Assembly: GCA_011319805.1 (NCBI GenBank)
Contig: SJRY01000022.1
Location: forward strand, 124,001 to 188,000
From: Macrocybe gigantea
Taxonomy: Eukaryota > Basidiomycota > Agaricomycetes > Agaricales > Callistosporiaceae
Direction: 5' to 3'
Length of the DNA: 64,000 nucleotides
Of the stretch, positions 1-15,301 are shown one piece after another. The notes beneath the pieces are model-generated. The model was given only the letters and a program-made list of their open reading frames with translations, was not told the origin of the DNA and did not search any database. Position numbers and translations under genes: made by a program. Position 1 is the first letter of the stretch. Each line of letters begins with the position of its first letter.

Positions 1-15
1 ACTCACTACTGCCAG

Positions 16-57
16 CAGGTTTGCTTGCATGTAGGTGGAAGACAGTCGGGCGGATGA
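16..57 (+). CDS. Terminal exon of an unknown gene, cut by the window edge
   Basis: After an acceptor (gccag, ending at 15) there are 13 codons and a TGA stop. They encode QVCLHVGGRQSGG. The same acceptor, length and ending (HVLVHFGGTQSGG, stop) recur at 2961-3002. The two copies share V, H, GG, Q, S and GG and differ mostly by codon-respecting changes, so I read both as last exons of related genes. The rest of this gene lies before the window. No function is recognised. Confidence 0.3.
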   Translation, partial: QVCLHVGGRQSGG

Positions 58-2700
58 TCAGGACTGAATTTACAGTATCTATCATTGCAGGCGACCTAAT
101 GAACGTCATGAGGTCGTGGCAAAGGGCAAACACAGTCATGCAAGATACCTCTTCATCGGGCTTTGAGATGGCGATATCAGCTTCTCGTCCCCGACGTTGA
201 CCATGGGGGGGAGACCTCACCTGCTGAATCCTGTGGCCACACCGGAGAAAGACGTGGCATACGCTGAGGAGAAACGTTCATATGACGTTGAGCTAGCTGT
301 ACATCAGCAGAACTTACAGGCGGCGGCGACACATAGTGAGAGAGGGTGTGAGTTTGAAGAGTGGTGGGATGGTACTCTGAAGTTTGTACTCGGCGAAATT
401 TCGAGGCAATCTTATACGCAGCCCTGCGGCTGTGAACACGAGATAAGCAATTATTACTCCTCTTTGTCATCAGCATTCAGCTGGGCGACTCGTAAACGAA
501 ACATAGATACATGGAGATCACCTTCTAGAAGAAGAAAAATTTCCTCGAGCGTGATGATGAATTTCCGCGCGGGTGCGCAAAAAAATTTTTCGAAGTGTCT
601 GCACACTAGACTTAGTTGGTACTCGAATTGCGCCAACTTTCTGTCTGAAAAAGGCTATATTGTCAAATTTTTTGCCAATCACCTGAGAAAGGGTAAGGAA
701 TAAAAAGGCGCCCAAGAATTGACGAGCGGTGAGACTGCCATCGACTGGATCTGTGTGTTTCTGCCAAACCGTCGCACAAAAAGTGGAGATCGAACTGGAA
801 GTGATTGATGCAAAAGGCACTGATCGTTGATTCTGGTCGCATTGTGGCAGAAGAGAGTCATGTCTCGGGCGCTGCATTCTGTCTTGTCCTGTCAATGTCA
901 AAGCGCGTGAAATGCTCCAAGATTGGCGACAATGACGGCCCATCGCAGCCGTGTGGCACAATTTCCGGCTCTGAGTCCATTGGCACGTTAGCAACGAGTG
1001 AGAAGATGTCAAACCTCGGGCCAGTTTCCATCGACTCGCAAGTATTCAGAACTTCCTCAAGCGCTATTTTTGCGTTCAAGAAGAGAGGCCCCCTTGAAGG
1101 GTCCAAGTTCATCTTTCTGTTCCGATGTGATCTCGCTTCAGATGCTGGTTACGGCATGGATCGGTTTGATCATGCTCCTTCAACGGCACTATCCTATTGG
1201 AAAATTCAGTCCATACGTTCAGGAGATATGTGCATTCATCCAACGTGTTTGACGACACCTCTCGAGGATATTAGACCGGCATTCAGACAGAACGCCGGAC
1301 TTCACCAATCTCATTTACATCTCGTCCAAACATCTTCTTCATGATTTCTGGTGCCGCACATGTCCGAGGAACCGCTCTTTTCCCACCTTCCACCGCTCAC
1401 GGATCGGGGCTCTTAAACATAGCATCCCAAACTCTGTGACGCCGAAAATGCCCAGTAAGGGATTCTTCTTAATGATACAGACATAGATCGAGCCAAGAAC
1501 ACCTGAGGGGTCTTTGGAATAGTACATTGCGTTGCCCGTACATGTCGCACGTCAATCAGGAATGACAGAACCTTTCTAGTGGCTTACATCTACTGGGATA
1601 TTCAATCGTCGACTGCATTTTTAATGGGTACAGAAACAACATTCAGGACATTTTAGGCAGGAACCCAACGATGGATAGACGGCCTGCGACTCATCGAATC
1701 ATTGCTTTCCACAGCGACATAAACAACTAACATCGCGTGCCCATGGCTGTGTTTCCCTGATCCTCGTAGCGCTCGTAAAGCGCTGTAGCTATACCAGAAA
1801 AATTTTAGAAACTGAAGAAAACAGTTAAGTCGCGGTCCCAACTAGTCTTTGTCCGAGACGAAAACCCGGGCTATGTTTGGTTGCATCTCACAGGTGTCCG
1901 GTCATCTGACTAACTTGGCTTGGGGTGTTTCGTCGCCACATATGGGCAGGGCAACCCCGCCGGGTACCCCGACTTCGCCAACTTGGTGATTACCAGCGGC
2001 AGATGTTTTTTCGCGCTTTTTCTCTCGACGCCCTGCTGGACATTCGGGCTGAGGAGTCGTAGCCGACCCGCCTTTCACCAAGCAGCCGGATTGCTTTGCC
2101 TTAACCTCGACCCTGCCTGTGCGACAGGGCTCGCTTCAACTGCACTGCGTCTTGCAACAGCTCCCGTCCCCCGGTGACGTTATCAGGGACCCATGAAAGA
2201 CAGACAATGGAGCCACGAACAGTAGGCAATTAAACTTGATTTAGATGAAATGTTAAATGCTAGGCTCTTTCTCTCTGACGTGAGAGTCGTATAACAAGAA
2301 CGACGACGCCTCTCACATTTAATTAACTACCCAAATGACATGAACCTTTGTTCACAGCAGACACAGTGTCTGTTTTCTTAGGTTCCGCTGCGAAGCAATC
2401 CAAGCGCAAAAGCGTGAATCCCCTTTATTGTACATACACGACGGCAACATCAGTATTCCCACCTTCGTGATTCATGACATTATACACTTTTGAGCTGGAA
2501 CAAGTTGAAAGAGAACCTTGGCATTGACAACATGTGGGAAGAACAGGTTCGGTGTTTGCGAGAAGCTGCCCGCGGCCACGAATACTAGATACGGTACCAT
2601 ACGGTGTCACAATTAATGGAGAGAATCCTGGCGGTGTGCCTCCCAAACCCTCTAGCGTGGCTCATTCACCGTCGCCGGCAAGATTCTTTTTGATTCTGGG
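58..2700. other. Stretch without a convincing gene
   Basis: Frames here are short and frequently interrupted on both strands. The best candidate pieces are on the minus strand at about 858-1112 and 1339-1527. They have a protein-like composition, but no splice-consistent model joins them and no family is recognised. No tRNA, rRNA or intact transposon was seen. Confidence 0.4.
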
Positions 2701-2715
2701 TCAGCCTGGCTTCGC

Positions 2716-3002
2716 AAGACGGGCAGAAGGCATTGATGTTAGGAGCTGTTTTCCGAGGCTCAGGCGACAGAGCTGCTGGTAGAAGAGGACAAAGAAAGAC
2801 GCACAGTACTGTTCTGGATACACGCGACTTTGGAGCATTGACACATGACAAAGAGCATGAATTGCAGCGTGAAATTGCGGTAAAAAAAATCAGATAGAAT
2901 CGATGTTAGCATGGTCAGCGTCGTTCGTGACTGTTCAGAAGAGGGCCTTACTATTGCCAGCACGTTTTGGTGCATTTCGGAGGAACGCAGTCTGGGGGAT
3001 GA
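2716..3002 (+). CDS. 3' exons of an unknown gene, paralogous to the gene ending at 57
   Basis: An open frame runs to a donor at 2880 (GCG|gtaaaa) and includes the segments QKALMLGAVFRGSG and VLDTRDFGALTHDKEHELQ. The intron 2880-2960 keeps phase 0, and the last exon 2961-3002 encodes HVLVHFGGTQSGG and a stop. The 5' exons could not be placed with confidence. A neighbouring frame reads FFLILGQPGF just upstream, which superficially resembles a P-loop but breaks before the lysine. No family is assigned. The 3' end is supported by the matching exon at 16-57. Confidence 0.3.
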
Positions 3003-4966
3003 CACGGGCTGAACTTGCAATTGACGGCGTAGCAACAAATCTTGGAGGCCGCTTTTAATCAGCAGAACGTTACAGCGACACTGAAAGACCTACTAGCTCA
3101 TCAGGCTGAAAGATCAGAAGTCAAGTGAGTGAAAGGGTTCCGATTAAAATTCGGTCCGCATGCATACCTCTGGAATAACATGCGAGCACTTCAGGTAAAT
3201 ATTGCGACGCTACGGTCAATGTGTGAGGACTAATTCGAGCGAATAGCTAGCGAAAGAGCAACTCACCGACGCCAGTGGCACATTTTTTTTTGTTCTTTGG
3301 TCTGGAGAGGTTCGAATGCGAGAAAGGCTTTTTAAACGATAGGCAAAGCTGTGAGCATGGAGAATGATTGTTGGGGTGTATCAAAGACGGTGTGTTGTTG
3401 TCGAGCAACATATGTGATGGCCAGTACGAATGATCGTCACGCACGTAGAGCCAGCGGCCAGTCTGAGACGAATATCTGATTAGTCGTGAAGAGGTACCGC
3501 GCGTCTTTAAAGCAATACGCCGGGAACCATTGAGTCGAAACGAATTCGTCGTGAAGAATTTGCATCGCACGTCTAGTCAAGAATTGCTGTGGTCCACACA
3601 GATACTCAATTGGAACAAGTCCGAATTCTCCGTGTGCGGTACGCGGAGCGAGCCAAGAGGCGACATAATACCATCAACAAGACATTCAAAGTCCTTTCGT
3701 ATCCAAGCACTGCAGAGATTCACAGGTTGGTAAAAAAAATTGCAGTGAAACGATACTCGGTTGATTCGATTCCTGTCAGTTTTGGCCAAGCAGTGTGAGG
3801 ATCTTGATCACAAACGGATTGAGTATTTGTTTGTTTTGGCTTTCCCGGCGGAGGCGACAGGTAAACATGGTCAAATAGCCATTTCAACAAGTTTACACCC
3901 AGCCATCCTAGGCTTGAGGCGATGAATGGCCAGAGCCAAGGGTCAATCCGAGTCAGGCTCTCCGACGAAGACTGGAAATTATGAGAAAGGTGTCAAGAAG
4001 CCGAAGCGCTTTCTGGAATCCAACGTAAATATCGCCTTCAGCTGCGCCCTAATTTCAGCTCAACATAGAGGTTTCATACTGTTTCTCAGGATATGTTGAT
4101 GTTGGCGACATCCATCGCGAGCGAACAAGAACAAAAGTCGCAGAAAAGAGTTGAGAAGCACCATCATTATGTGAGCTACCATGGTCACCTTCGAACACGA
4201 TTCGGCGTTGAAGCTCTGTAAATCCCAAGAACAGCCAAAACGCGGATCAGCGGCCACGTGTATCGGCGTCGAAGATAAAACTTGTGAGTCGCTCGAAACA
4301 TTTTTTTTTTGGGAATGGAATGAACTGAGGCAAAGGTTCGCTCCTGCTTGTAGAAGGAGACGAAGGCGATGCTTGCTGCAAAAGATAAGGTGAAGCGACG
4401 GAAGCGCCGGTTTGGCAGTGAGGAACATAGGGGTGCACTAGCGCCTAAAAGCAAGGAGAAGATTCGAAAATCTGTTACCTTTGCGTAGCACTGTTCTCAT
4501 CTCCGACAGATGGTTCTTTGCGTCTCCGTGGTGCAGTTGTGGCAATGCGAGTTCGACAAAATCAATCGACACGTATGCTTTCCAATGATTGACACCGTTT
4601 TATATTGTTCCGCGGTTGTCTTCGCACCGTTCTGACTTCCGGTCTTTATCATGGACTTGTTCGCTGTCGCCGATACTTATGTGCGGACACAACAGTCGTG
4701 GACAATCAAACCCGTCACTATTTCTTAAAGCAGAATTGGTCCTCTGTTCAATTTAAGACGCTAGCTATGCCTCAGCGAAGCATTTGCAACAGAGAGCCCT
4801 TGATTTTGCCACAGCGTTTGCCCCAGAATGCCTCTAGGGACGGCTGATGCCCTGATTCGTGCTTATGTAACAATCACGTGCTCGACGACCATCGTGTTGA
4901 AGTAACTCGTCGTGTTCATCCTCAGCAGTTCGTCTCTGGAATCTCCTTTGCAACATTCTTTCCAGT
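3003..4966. other. Intergenic or degenerate stretch
   Basis: Only short overlapping frames are present on both strands, with no motif or splice-consistent model. A stretch around 3017-3120 has a short frame with a coiled-coil look (NQQNVTATLKDLLAHQAE), but it cannot be joined to anything. Confidence 0.4.
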
Positions 4967-6916
4967 TTGTGCGTAGAATTTGAGCGATTTACAGCGAATT
5001 ATTGCAGAGGTAGCCATGAAGACGCTGTATACCCTGTCTTTTATGCAACACCATCGTCGTCCACAGCATCGACGTCTCAAAACCAAACGAATAAGGTACC
5101 CGAGGTGTATCTGAACTACTTGTCTCGAACACACGTTGCGCTGGCTCAAATTGTGGAAGAAGCGCCATCATCAAGATGCAGTTCGCCCGTGGGAGACGCT
5201 CAGGGTTCACGGAAACCGAGTGATACGAGAATCGACGATCTGCGGCGGCGCGTGAAGGACGCCGTCGAATACGCCGAACGCGATCCGGCAGGCGGGAAAT
5301 GGTCGGCTGTTGGGCAGCTCTTGCGTCTCTGCACGCAGGGCCGCGGGAGGTGGATCCGCACTTCCTCTGAGGGAGCGCTGCCTAGCCCAAGCTCGGCGGG
5401 CTGGATCAACGCCGCGTCGGACGATGAGTGGTCCGAGTGGGAAGCCAAGTGGTACGAGGAGAGGAAGCTGAGCGAGAAGGTGGGCAACTGGCAACAGCGT
5501 GTCGAACGAGAGACGCTGGGCGCGCCATACCAGACGCCCGCTGTTAGAGGCGCGCTGGTCGAGGTGGATTCGCGCGCACCGCCTCCGAAGGACTTGGCCA
5601 CTAGACCTCCCGAGGCTGGCACGTCCGTTCCTACAGTGAATCTCAAGGCTGTTCCGGCCGCGCTGAAGACTAGCGGCCGCGATCTCAGAGACCCGACGCC
5701 CCTTGGATTTTCTGTGAAGAAGCGCGGCAGTAATGTTTTCTCTGGGAAACCTAAACTATCGAATAATGCACTACCTAATGACGCAACGCCACCTTCCCGA
5801 AAGCCTGACGAGCAGCCAGGAAGGACGGTCCGAAATGCTTCCGATTCCGCGTCAGATGCCATCGACGGGACAGACCATACACAAAAACCCAACCGCGTCA
5901 TTGCAGATATATCGGAAACTGTGAGCTTCTATATCTGACACTGTGAATTTTTGAAACTGATTCGCAATTTTCTGCAGTCGTTTCTCCCACCATCTTTCCC
6001 TTCTCAGTTGGAGACCTCAACACCTAAAGCACAGCCTCACGCTCGAAAGAGACCATCTCCCATAAAAGCTGTCGACTCGCCTTCTGACCGCCTCATACCA
6101 GACCTCGCTAGCTCTTCCCCTGTACCCAGCGAGCCCGTGACACCAGCCAACCACGAGCAATTGAACGTCGGCGCAAAGCGCCAGAACGACGCCTCTCCTG
6201 GTCGCAGCTTGAAGAAAGCACGGACGCTGCCTGCTCTACCTTTCCCGTCCAGCTCGACGGCCTCCTCTATTGATCCCCTCTCTCGACGACTGGGCAAGAA
6301 CGCCATATTCATTCCTGACGTGGCGCCTGCGTACAATGGCATACATCCGACCTTACCAGGACTTTTGGCAAATGCGCAGACTGCCAGGACGGTACCTTCT
6401 GGTGTTTCCTCGAAAAGGGACGGCCCTCGTCCTCAGGTAGATGCCGACGAGATCGCAGAAACGATCGAAAACGAAGACATTTCTGATCAAGGCGCTTCAC
6501 CCACTTCAAAGCATCCACCTGCTCAACGAGACTCTCCCGAGACAGCACTCATCCCTCCAGCCTACAGCGTCGCCTCTCCCGCCAAATCCCTCTCCTCGCT
6601 CGCAGCATCTGATTCGGATGAAGAGGAAGACCGCATCGCTCCAGCGTTCGTCGACGATATGCCGAACGTCGGTGACGACGCGTTCGACCCGCCGGTCACG
6701 TCGACGCAGCGGCCCCGCGAGCTGAATGTGAAAAGAGGCGATGGTAAGGGGCTTGTGCCCGCCAAGACGCGCAGCAGCACGCTGCTGAGCTGGCCTGGCT
6801 ACAATTCGCAGTTCGACGTCGACAGTCGCGTAGAGGAGGTGAACAAGCTTTTGGAGAGGGACGTCGAGTTTGACCAGTGGTTGAGAGACCCGAGCGTCGA
6901 GCCGGACGCAAGCTGA
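4967..6916 (+). CDS. Unknown, largely disordered protein
   Basis: Two exons, about 4967-5920 and 5978-6916, are joined in frame by a 57-nt intron (gtgagc...ctgcag). The product is about 600 residues or more. The N-terminal third is the most ordered part, with VYLNYLSRTHVALAQIVEEA followed by a charged helical stretch containing EWSEWEAKWYEERKL. The middle is Pro/Ser/Thr-rich and low in complexity. A second ordered patch lies at the C-terminus (SWPGYNSQFDVDSRVEEV). The beginning is unresolved. The open frame extends upstream without an ATG, so a short first exon with the start codon is probably missing; an intron 5010-5066 is possible. No family is recognised. Codon use and frame length make it a confident gene. 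It converges on the shugoshin gene. Confidence 0.75.
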
Positions 6917-7388
6917 TTGTTATGCAAAAGACAACATTGAATGTAGCATCTGTACTACAAGTTGAAATGCAGCCTAGTTTCTTGGCCTCTGAAAATGTAC
7001 TTTTCCGTTCATATCATTCAGACCATAGAAAAGAAAGAACAGATAATTGATTATGTACCACCCCTACAAGAAGGTATGCTGATTGAAAGGACCTTTGATT
7101 GTGCGCCTAGAAAACATTCCATGTTGAGATTCGTTCCGAGTCGTGAGTGTTAATAAACAAAAGAAACGGGAAAAAAATAAGAATTATAGTAAGAAAGGGG
7201 GAAGGGGGAAAAAAAAAAGAGAAAGGAAGTCGACCAGCAGGTCCGCCCGAGCCGAAGGGGCAGACACTGCGACAGACGAAAGAGTATAACAACAGCAGCT
7301 CTCTTTCCTCCAATACATGTTATTCACATCAGGACTCGAAATCGGCATCAGCCGCCAAGCCCCAAAGAAGTCGAGGGTATCGCACATG
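6917..7388. other. Convergent intergenic region
   Basis: This 472-bp stretch separates the stops of two convergent genes. It is A/purine-rich around 7160-7230 (A and G runs) and probably holds both 3' UTRs. No gene is seen. Confidence 0.5.
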
Positions 7389-9520
7389 TCACACCGCCAT
7401 GCTGTGTCTTCTAGTTTCGGCCGTCTCCTCGTCCTGCAGCGCCGCGATGCTGCGTTTGGCGCTCGAAAACGCCTTCCTCCTGCCATCCACATTGACCCAC
7501 CCGTTCGCGCCGGCGCTCCTCACACCCAACGAGCGTCCGGCGTACTCGGCGTCAGCCTGCGCGCCGTCGCTCTCGTCCTCGTCCAAGACGAGCTGCGGGC
7601 GCGACTTTTTTCGCTTCATCGCCGTCGTGCTGCCGGCGGACGACTTGGCCATGGGCGTGGCCGGGAATTGCGATGCAGACGCGGACGAGGAGGGCCGGGA
7701 GGGAGGAAGCGGGACTAGCTCTGGGGGAGGTAGCCTGTGCTGTTGAGCCGCAGCGATGGCTCCGTCGAAAATCGTGCCTCGGTATCGTTGTCTGCGTCGT
7801 TTCCAGAGTCGAATTTCGACTTGTGCGTCATCAGGACCGCTGCGGCCGAAGACCGTTTCTTGGGTGGAGCAGCATCAGGCGGTGGATCAGGCTTTCGCAT
7901 TTTCCTGGAGGAGCAAAAAGTGTCAGCAAATACATAGATGCGTGCTGATAATGGAGTTGAGGAGTCGTACGTATTCAGCTTGGGTTCGGCATAGTTGACG
8001 CTCTTCCGCACTCTTCTCTCTCTGCCGCTAGCGACGTTGAGATCGCCGTCGGACGGAGGCACAGGGCTCGACGAGGATCGAGAGGTCGGATTGGAAGGTG
8101 TCGGTGACGCGCGGAGGAACTGTCTAGTATTGGAAGCGATAGCTTCTGCATCTTGATCATAAACTACGGCGGTTGCGTCAGGAAACCGTTCACGAAAAAA
8201 GAAGACATCAATCACCAGTATTGTCTATGGGAGAAAGCGCAACGCGAGAGTTAGTGACGTCCTTCTGTCGAGGTTGGCCGCCATCTGGTATACCTTCCTC
8301 CTCGTCCCTTTCTCTCGGTCTCTTGCGCTCGCGACGAACAGCTTCCAGCTCAGCATTCTTTTCTTTTTCCATCGTTCGGTCCTTATCTTTGCTCTTCCTC
8401 CTCTTTTTCTCTGGTGTAGACACCTTTTCGGCCACTTCCAGCTCATCCACTTCCACCTGAAGCTGCCCGCTGACGGCCGCCATTTCCTCTTCCTCTTCTG
8501 CTAAACCAGCCTCCAGTCTGATCGGAGAGCCGAACGCTGGGCTCGACGCTCTAGGAACAGAGAGCGCGTCAGTGTTTACCGAGAGCCGCCCGCTTTGCCT
8601 GCGTGTCGGCTTGCGGTGCTTGGTCGCCATCGTAGTGACAGAAGGCACGGCAGTTGTTGACGCAGGCTCGAGAAGAAGGGGAGGGGATGATGAAGTCACG
8701 CGGGCCGGCAAAGGCAGTCGGGACGCGGACAGCCGAGATTTTGTCTTCGATTTTCGTTGAGCCGGCGGGTTGGTGGCTTGGTCTAGCTCATGGTCCGAAA
8801 GCGACGTCAGCGGCTCTTCCTCTTCGTTTATGCCTGGGACGTTGGGTGGCCTCGACAGTCGTGGCATTTGGAAAGCGTTGGGGCTCGCATTCGGATTCGG
8901 TGGCGGGGGTCGGCGAGCACGAGGGGACGGAGGATCCGGGGCGGTGGAGAGGCCGGGCTAACATTAAATGACTGGCGAATGTATCCTAAATGTTTTGTCA
9001 AGTTGAGCGTCTGTTTTGACAGAGATGAAAAATGATGTTAATTGATTGCTGGCGATCAATATCCCCCGACGCTCGTCGATCGCGACAACAGGGCTCCACT
9101 CACCGCGGCTTCCGCTTCCGCCATAATCTTTCGCGACTTTTCGCGCTCGCGCTTGAGTTGCGCTGCCAGCGCAATTTCTGAAGCACGCAAGCGGAGGTTT
9201 TCGACGTATAAAGATGATATCTGGGCATTGAGCTCCTCGATTCGGACACTCAGTGTCGAATTAAGCCTAAACACAAGACATGCGTCAAGCAGACAGCGGT
9301 GGAGGGAGAAGGGGAGTGGACGTACTTGGTTATATGTTTATTGGCGAGCAGGAATTTCTTCTTGACTGTAGTGCCACGAAAACACGTCAGTAACCAGGTC
9401 GACCTGACCCTCCGGTTGTCAGATAGGCAAGGCAAGGGAAAGGGACGCACAGTTCTCGAACTCAAACAGGGCATCGTTCTGTCTTACATTCATTGATACA
9501 CGCGACTCCCTCCTGCTCAT
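7389..9520 (-). CDS. sgo1: Shugoshin (centromeric cohesin protector)
   Basis: Shugoshin recruits PP2A to centromeres and shields cohesin, and also serves tension sensing. Exons on the minus strand are 9520-9451, 9365-9326, 9266-9104, 8957-8216 and 8145-7971, then a last region from 7904 down to 7389; all junctions before the last region keep frame. The N-terminus carries the family coiled coil: NALFEFEN-like start, KKKFLLANKHITKLNSTLS, then IEELNAQISSLYVENLRLR. Near the C-terminus lies the basic SGO_C motif, GRERRVRKSVNYAEPKLNTK with MRKP after it, which spans the intron at 7905-7970. The middle is acidic and disordered, as usual. The last part needs a frame change between about 7853 and 7725. 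Either a 62-nt intron with a poor GTC donor (7853-7792, giving about 547 residues) or a one-base deletion restores it. The end RRHSMAV is in the second frame. Confidence 0.9.
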
Positions 9521-9849
9521 CGTGGCCCCGGCGACGAGGCTTAAAGAAGATAGATCTGCAGCGGAGGTGGTGGACGGTTTTGGGACGAGGAACGTTTTTG
9601 TTCGTGCACACCACACGCTCAAACTAACGTCACGTGCACATGCCCCTTTCAGCCTTGCTCCCCTCAATGGACCCACTCGGACCCACTTTTCCTAGTTCAG
9701 TTGCCTCTCACACGTCTGGAACGATGCAGAATAAAGTAGATCCGTCTCGTTTCCTACTATATGTACATCAAATCACCAGTTCACTAGCTTTACCAAGACA
9801 TGACGTGCATCGTGGACACCTCATGGCTTTCATATATCATCACGCCAGA
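9521..9849. other. Short intergenic region between two minus-strand genes
   Basis: It holds the shugoshin promoter side and the cyclase-like gene's 3' UTR. No gene or clear core promoter element was recognised. Confidence 0.4.
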
Positions 9850-11927
9850 TCAGAAATAAGCCTGATTCGTGGGTATGATGAACCACGGTGAAAATGGAGC
9901 TACCTGGACTACTTACCGCAGCGTTCGGAGGGCTAGCGCAGCCACCGATGCTGTCAAATCCAACGACATCAGCGGCCATGCTCCACTATCTCTTGTCAAG
10001 GATGCCTCACATGTTCAGCGGCCAGGAGGAGAAAAAGAACGTGTAGCGCCCCGTGGACGCACATGTCTCGGAAAGCTTCTCCAAATCAAAGAACTCGCCT
10101 AGCCATGAAATGGCCGGATAGGGGAGGACGGAGCGAGGTTAGGAAGTCGAAGAACGACGAGACCACGGATCACCGTCACATACCTATCGGCATTCCCCAC
10201 AGCCTGAATTTTGTACAGACGCGCGTGTGATCAGAATCCGCGGGTCAGAAGATAAGATGAGACAAAAGAACTCACCCCAGTATAGTCTGATGCCACGTTC
10301 CCGTTCGCGTGACGCGGTGAGCATGATCGGCAGGGAGCAAAGAAACAGGGGTTCTGAACCTCTCACCTGATGCATGTGAGGCACCCCCTCCGGCGTTGGC
10401 CATCGCTGTAAGCCGCAGCGATAAGCAGGCAAGTGAGCGAGAATCTCCGATAGCAGATCCTAAAACGGCACTGCTTACCTCCAACGCAGGCTGATCCGAC
10501 GCGATTGCAGCAAAGTGATTATTCCTGTGCGCAAGACATGAAACCATCTCGAGAATAATCAACGACCAGACAATCGACCCACCACAAGAATCGTTTCATG
10601 TCGTCGGACTGTTCAATCCCAGCGCTGCACAGGCAGGGAGAGAGAGATCAATCAAAACGTCCAAGGTGCAGCCACATCACGGCGGCGAGGACAGCCAAAG
10701 GGGAAAAAAATGGGGCACGAAACGCTCTCACTCACAACGTCTCCGGCTTAGCAGGGAGCGCGTCTCGCTCTTCCTGAGAGCTGTCCGCATACTTCCTGAT
10801 GAAGCCAACCCTGAGCAATAGAATATCGCCCTGCCTGAACTTGACACCTTGCTCCTTTGCACAGGCTTCTAGCTCAACCACGGTGATCGGATGAGACGTC
10901 CACGGATCGTAGGGCAAGGGCTCCTTGCCACCTTTGGTATGATAGCGAACGACGTCAAGGAGAACGCCGCGACCGCAGATGCCATGTTCAGCCCAGTCTG
11001 GATTGTTTTTTTTTAAATCACGTTCATCATGTCGACCCTTTTAATTAAGAGAACATACTCTGGATTCCGATCCTTTAATGTTCGCCTCGATCTTGACAGG
11101 GTCGGGCATAGGAACGATACCCATGGGAAGGGAGTCCTGTGGAGTACTTGAAGAATAGACCTGTAAGCCACGGCGATGTCGACTGAAAAAAAAAAAACGT
11201 CACTTGTTGTAAAACACGCCATGCTCTACAATGCCAAAATGCCTCATTCCGTCCCATTGAGTTCCAGATTGCGTGTTCTAACAATTCATTAGAAGGACAA
11301 GTTTAATTAGCTAGAGGTTAAACACGGGAACACGGAAACAAGGGGCAAGATGACGAACGATATGAATTTCGTCATCTCTTGTGATTCGCAGAGGTTCTCT
11401 GGCCTTCATAAGCACCTCGGGTGACTTTCGCCCAAACAGCGGCTATGGAACATTCGAAGTCAACAACCCTCGACGGCAAGAACAAGACCACTGAAACGAA
11501 CCTTCTCCGGAAAGTTCAGCGGCCTTGATACAAATAATTAATCAACGGAGGCTCCAACAACCCCTTCGCAACAGCACAACTCACCAATTCAACGAAACGG
11601 CCTTCCCAAGCCTAGCCAACGAAGAAAAGAAAAAAAAATCATCACCCCAGGGAACGAAACGGCACAACCCGCCTTCTCTCACTTTATCTCCTCAGCCGCC
11701 GCCTTCCTGACCACCTCCTCCGTGAGCAGGTTGATCGTCCCAAGCTGGTCATCCTCGCCCCAGACCTGCCACGCACACCCAGGCATGTTCTTGAACGGCG
11801 GCAGCTCGTCGAACGAGGGCAGCGCCCCGCCCGCCACGCCGTTCGTCGCGGCCTTGTCCTTGTCCTTGTTACCACTCCCCGGCATGAAGTGCGACAGGAC
11901 GCGGCTCAGACGTTTCGTCGTCATCAT
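9850..11927 (-). CDS. Cyclase / kynurenine-formamidase-like metal-dependent hydrolase
   Basis: This belongs to the putative cyclase superfamily (PF04199 type), whose members hydrolyse amides or esters with a divalent metal. The substrate is not deducible. The protein is about 364 residues. Recognisable blocks in order are FDELPPFKNMPGCAWQVWG, DDQLGTINLLTEE, LNWPLNFPEKPLFGRKSPE, NTQSGTQWDGMRHFGIVEHG (HFG with the likely metal-binding His), WAEHGICGRGVLLD, FRQGDILLLRVGF, NNHFAAIASDQPALE, the WPTPEGVPHMHQ block, LGLWGMPIGE and TFFFSSWPLN, ending IGGCASPPNAAAYF. There are 15 exons, four of them tiny: 11585-11611 (27 nt), 11502-11523 (22), 10276-10286 (11) and 10184-10203 (20). Every junction keeps frame except the one between 11059 and 10997, which is one base short (missing base or alternative donor). 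It is fungal-type and cytosolic, with no signal peptide. Confidence 0.9.
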
Positions 11928-12658
11928 TCACGGTGAAGGAAAAACGTGTCGAAAGACTATCCAACGACTCGACATACTTACAATTAACACACAACAGGCC
12001 GCAAAATGGACCCTCACCTCGGTCGTCAAGTCGTCAAGCAAAGCAAAAAAAGAGACAAAAAGCAACAGAGGTGCGCGTCGTCGAGTTCAGTCAACCTCTC
12101 CACACGCCCCTCGACTCTTTTATGCATGGGAAAAAAAAATAAACCACTCTCTCGGGCCAACAAGCTCCTCAGCAGACCAACCGCCCGCCGGTCGCATTTC
12201 AATTACATTTGGCACAGGTGAGAAAAAAAACACAGAAGAAAAGAAATTTAGAAACAAAAGCGCAGGCCGAACGGCTGAGGAGTTCCTAATTACAAATCGG
12301 GTACGATTTCCGAGGCGCCACCTGACTGATGTACAGCGGGACACCAACTGGCATGGGATGATGGAGCAAAAGATCTGGCGTATATTTGACAAAGCACGGA
12401 ATGTTATTTTGGTCATATGCATCGTTAGCGAAGTTCCATGGACTTGGGCAAAAGTCGTGGCTGCAGCGAAACGTGCAAATGTTTTGGATTAGCGGTCCAA
12501 GAAACCATATTGAATATCAATACATTTATGCTTTAGTTCTATGAACAAGACATGGAAGGATGAGAGATTACACCTTGATTGCGAATAAAAAGAGCCGAGA
12601 AGGCTAATTTAGAGGGGCAAGTTTAACTTTACCAAGGAAAAATCGTAGAAAGTCTCCT
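11928..12658. other. Intergenic region upstream of the cyclase-like gene
   Basis: This 731-bp stretch is A-rich (several A7-A9 runs near 12030-12240) and lies between the cyclase start and the Prp4 stop. The long plus-strand frame crossing it is antisense to the cyclase first exon and shows no motif. Presumably it holds the cyclase promoter and the prp4 3' UTR. Confidence 0.5.

Positions 12659-15301
<2,643 letters not shown>

Noticed and set aside
2690..2740. Possible P-loop (GQPGF followed by an Arg pair) suggesting a crinkler-like or GTPase fragment
   Set aside because: The lysine and Ser/Thr of the P-loop are present only if a base is added, and the adjoining conserved exon is read in another frame. 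Not enough for a call.
5200..5901. 233-codon minus-strand open frame
   Set aside because: It is the antisense of the first coding exon of the gene at 4967-6916, which has better composition and an in-frame splice partner.
11722..12492. 256-codon plus-strand open frame
   Set aside because: Its first third is antisense to the conserved cyclase exon 11683-11927 and the rest is low-complexity A-rich sequence without motif.
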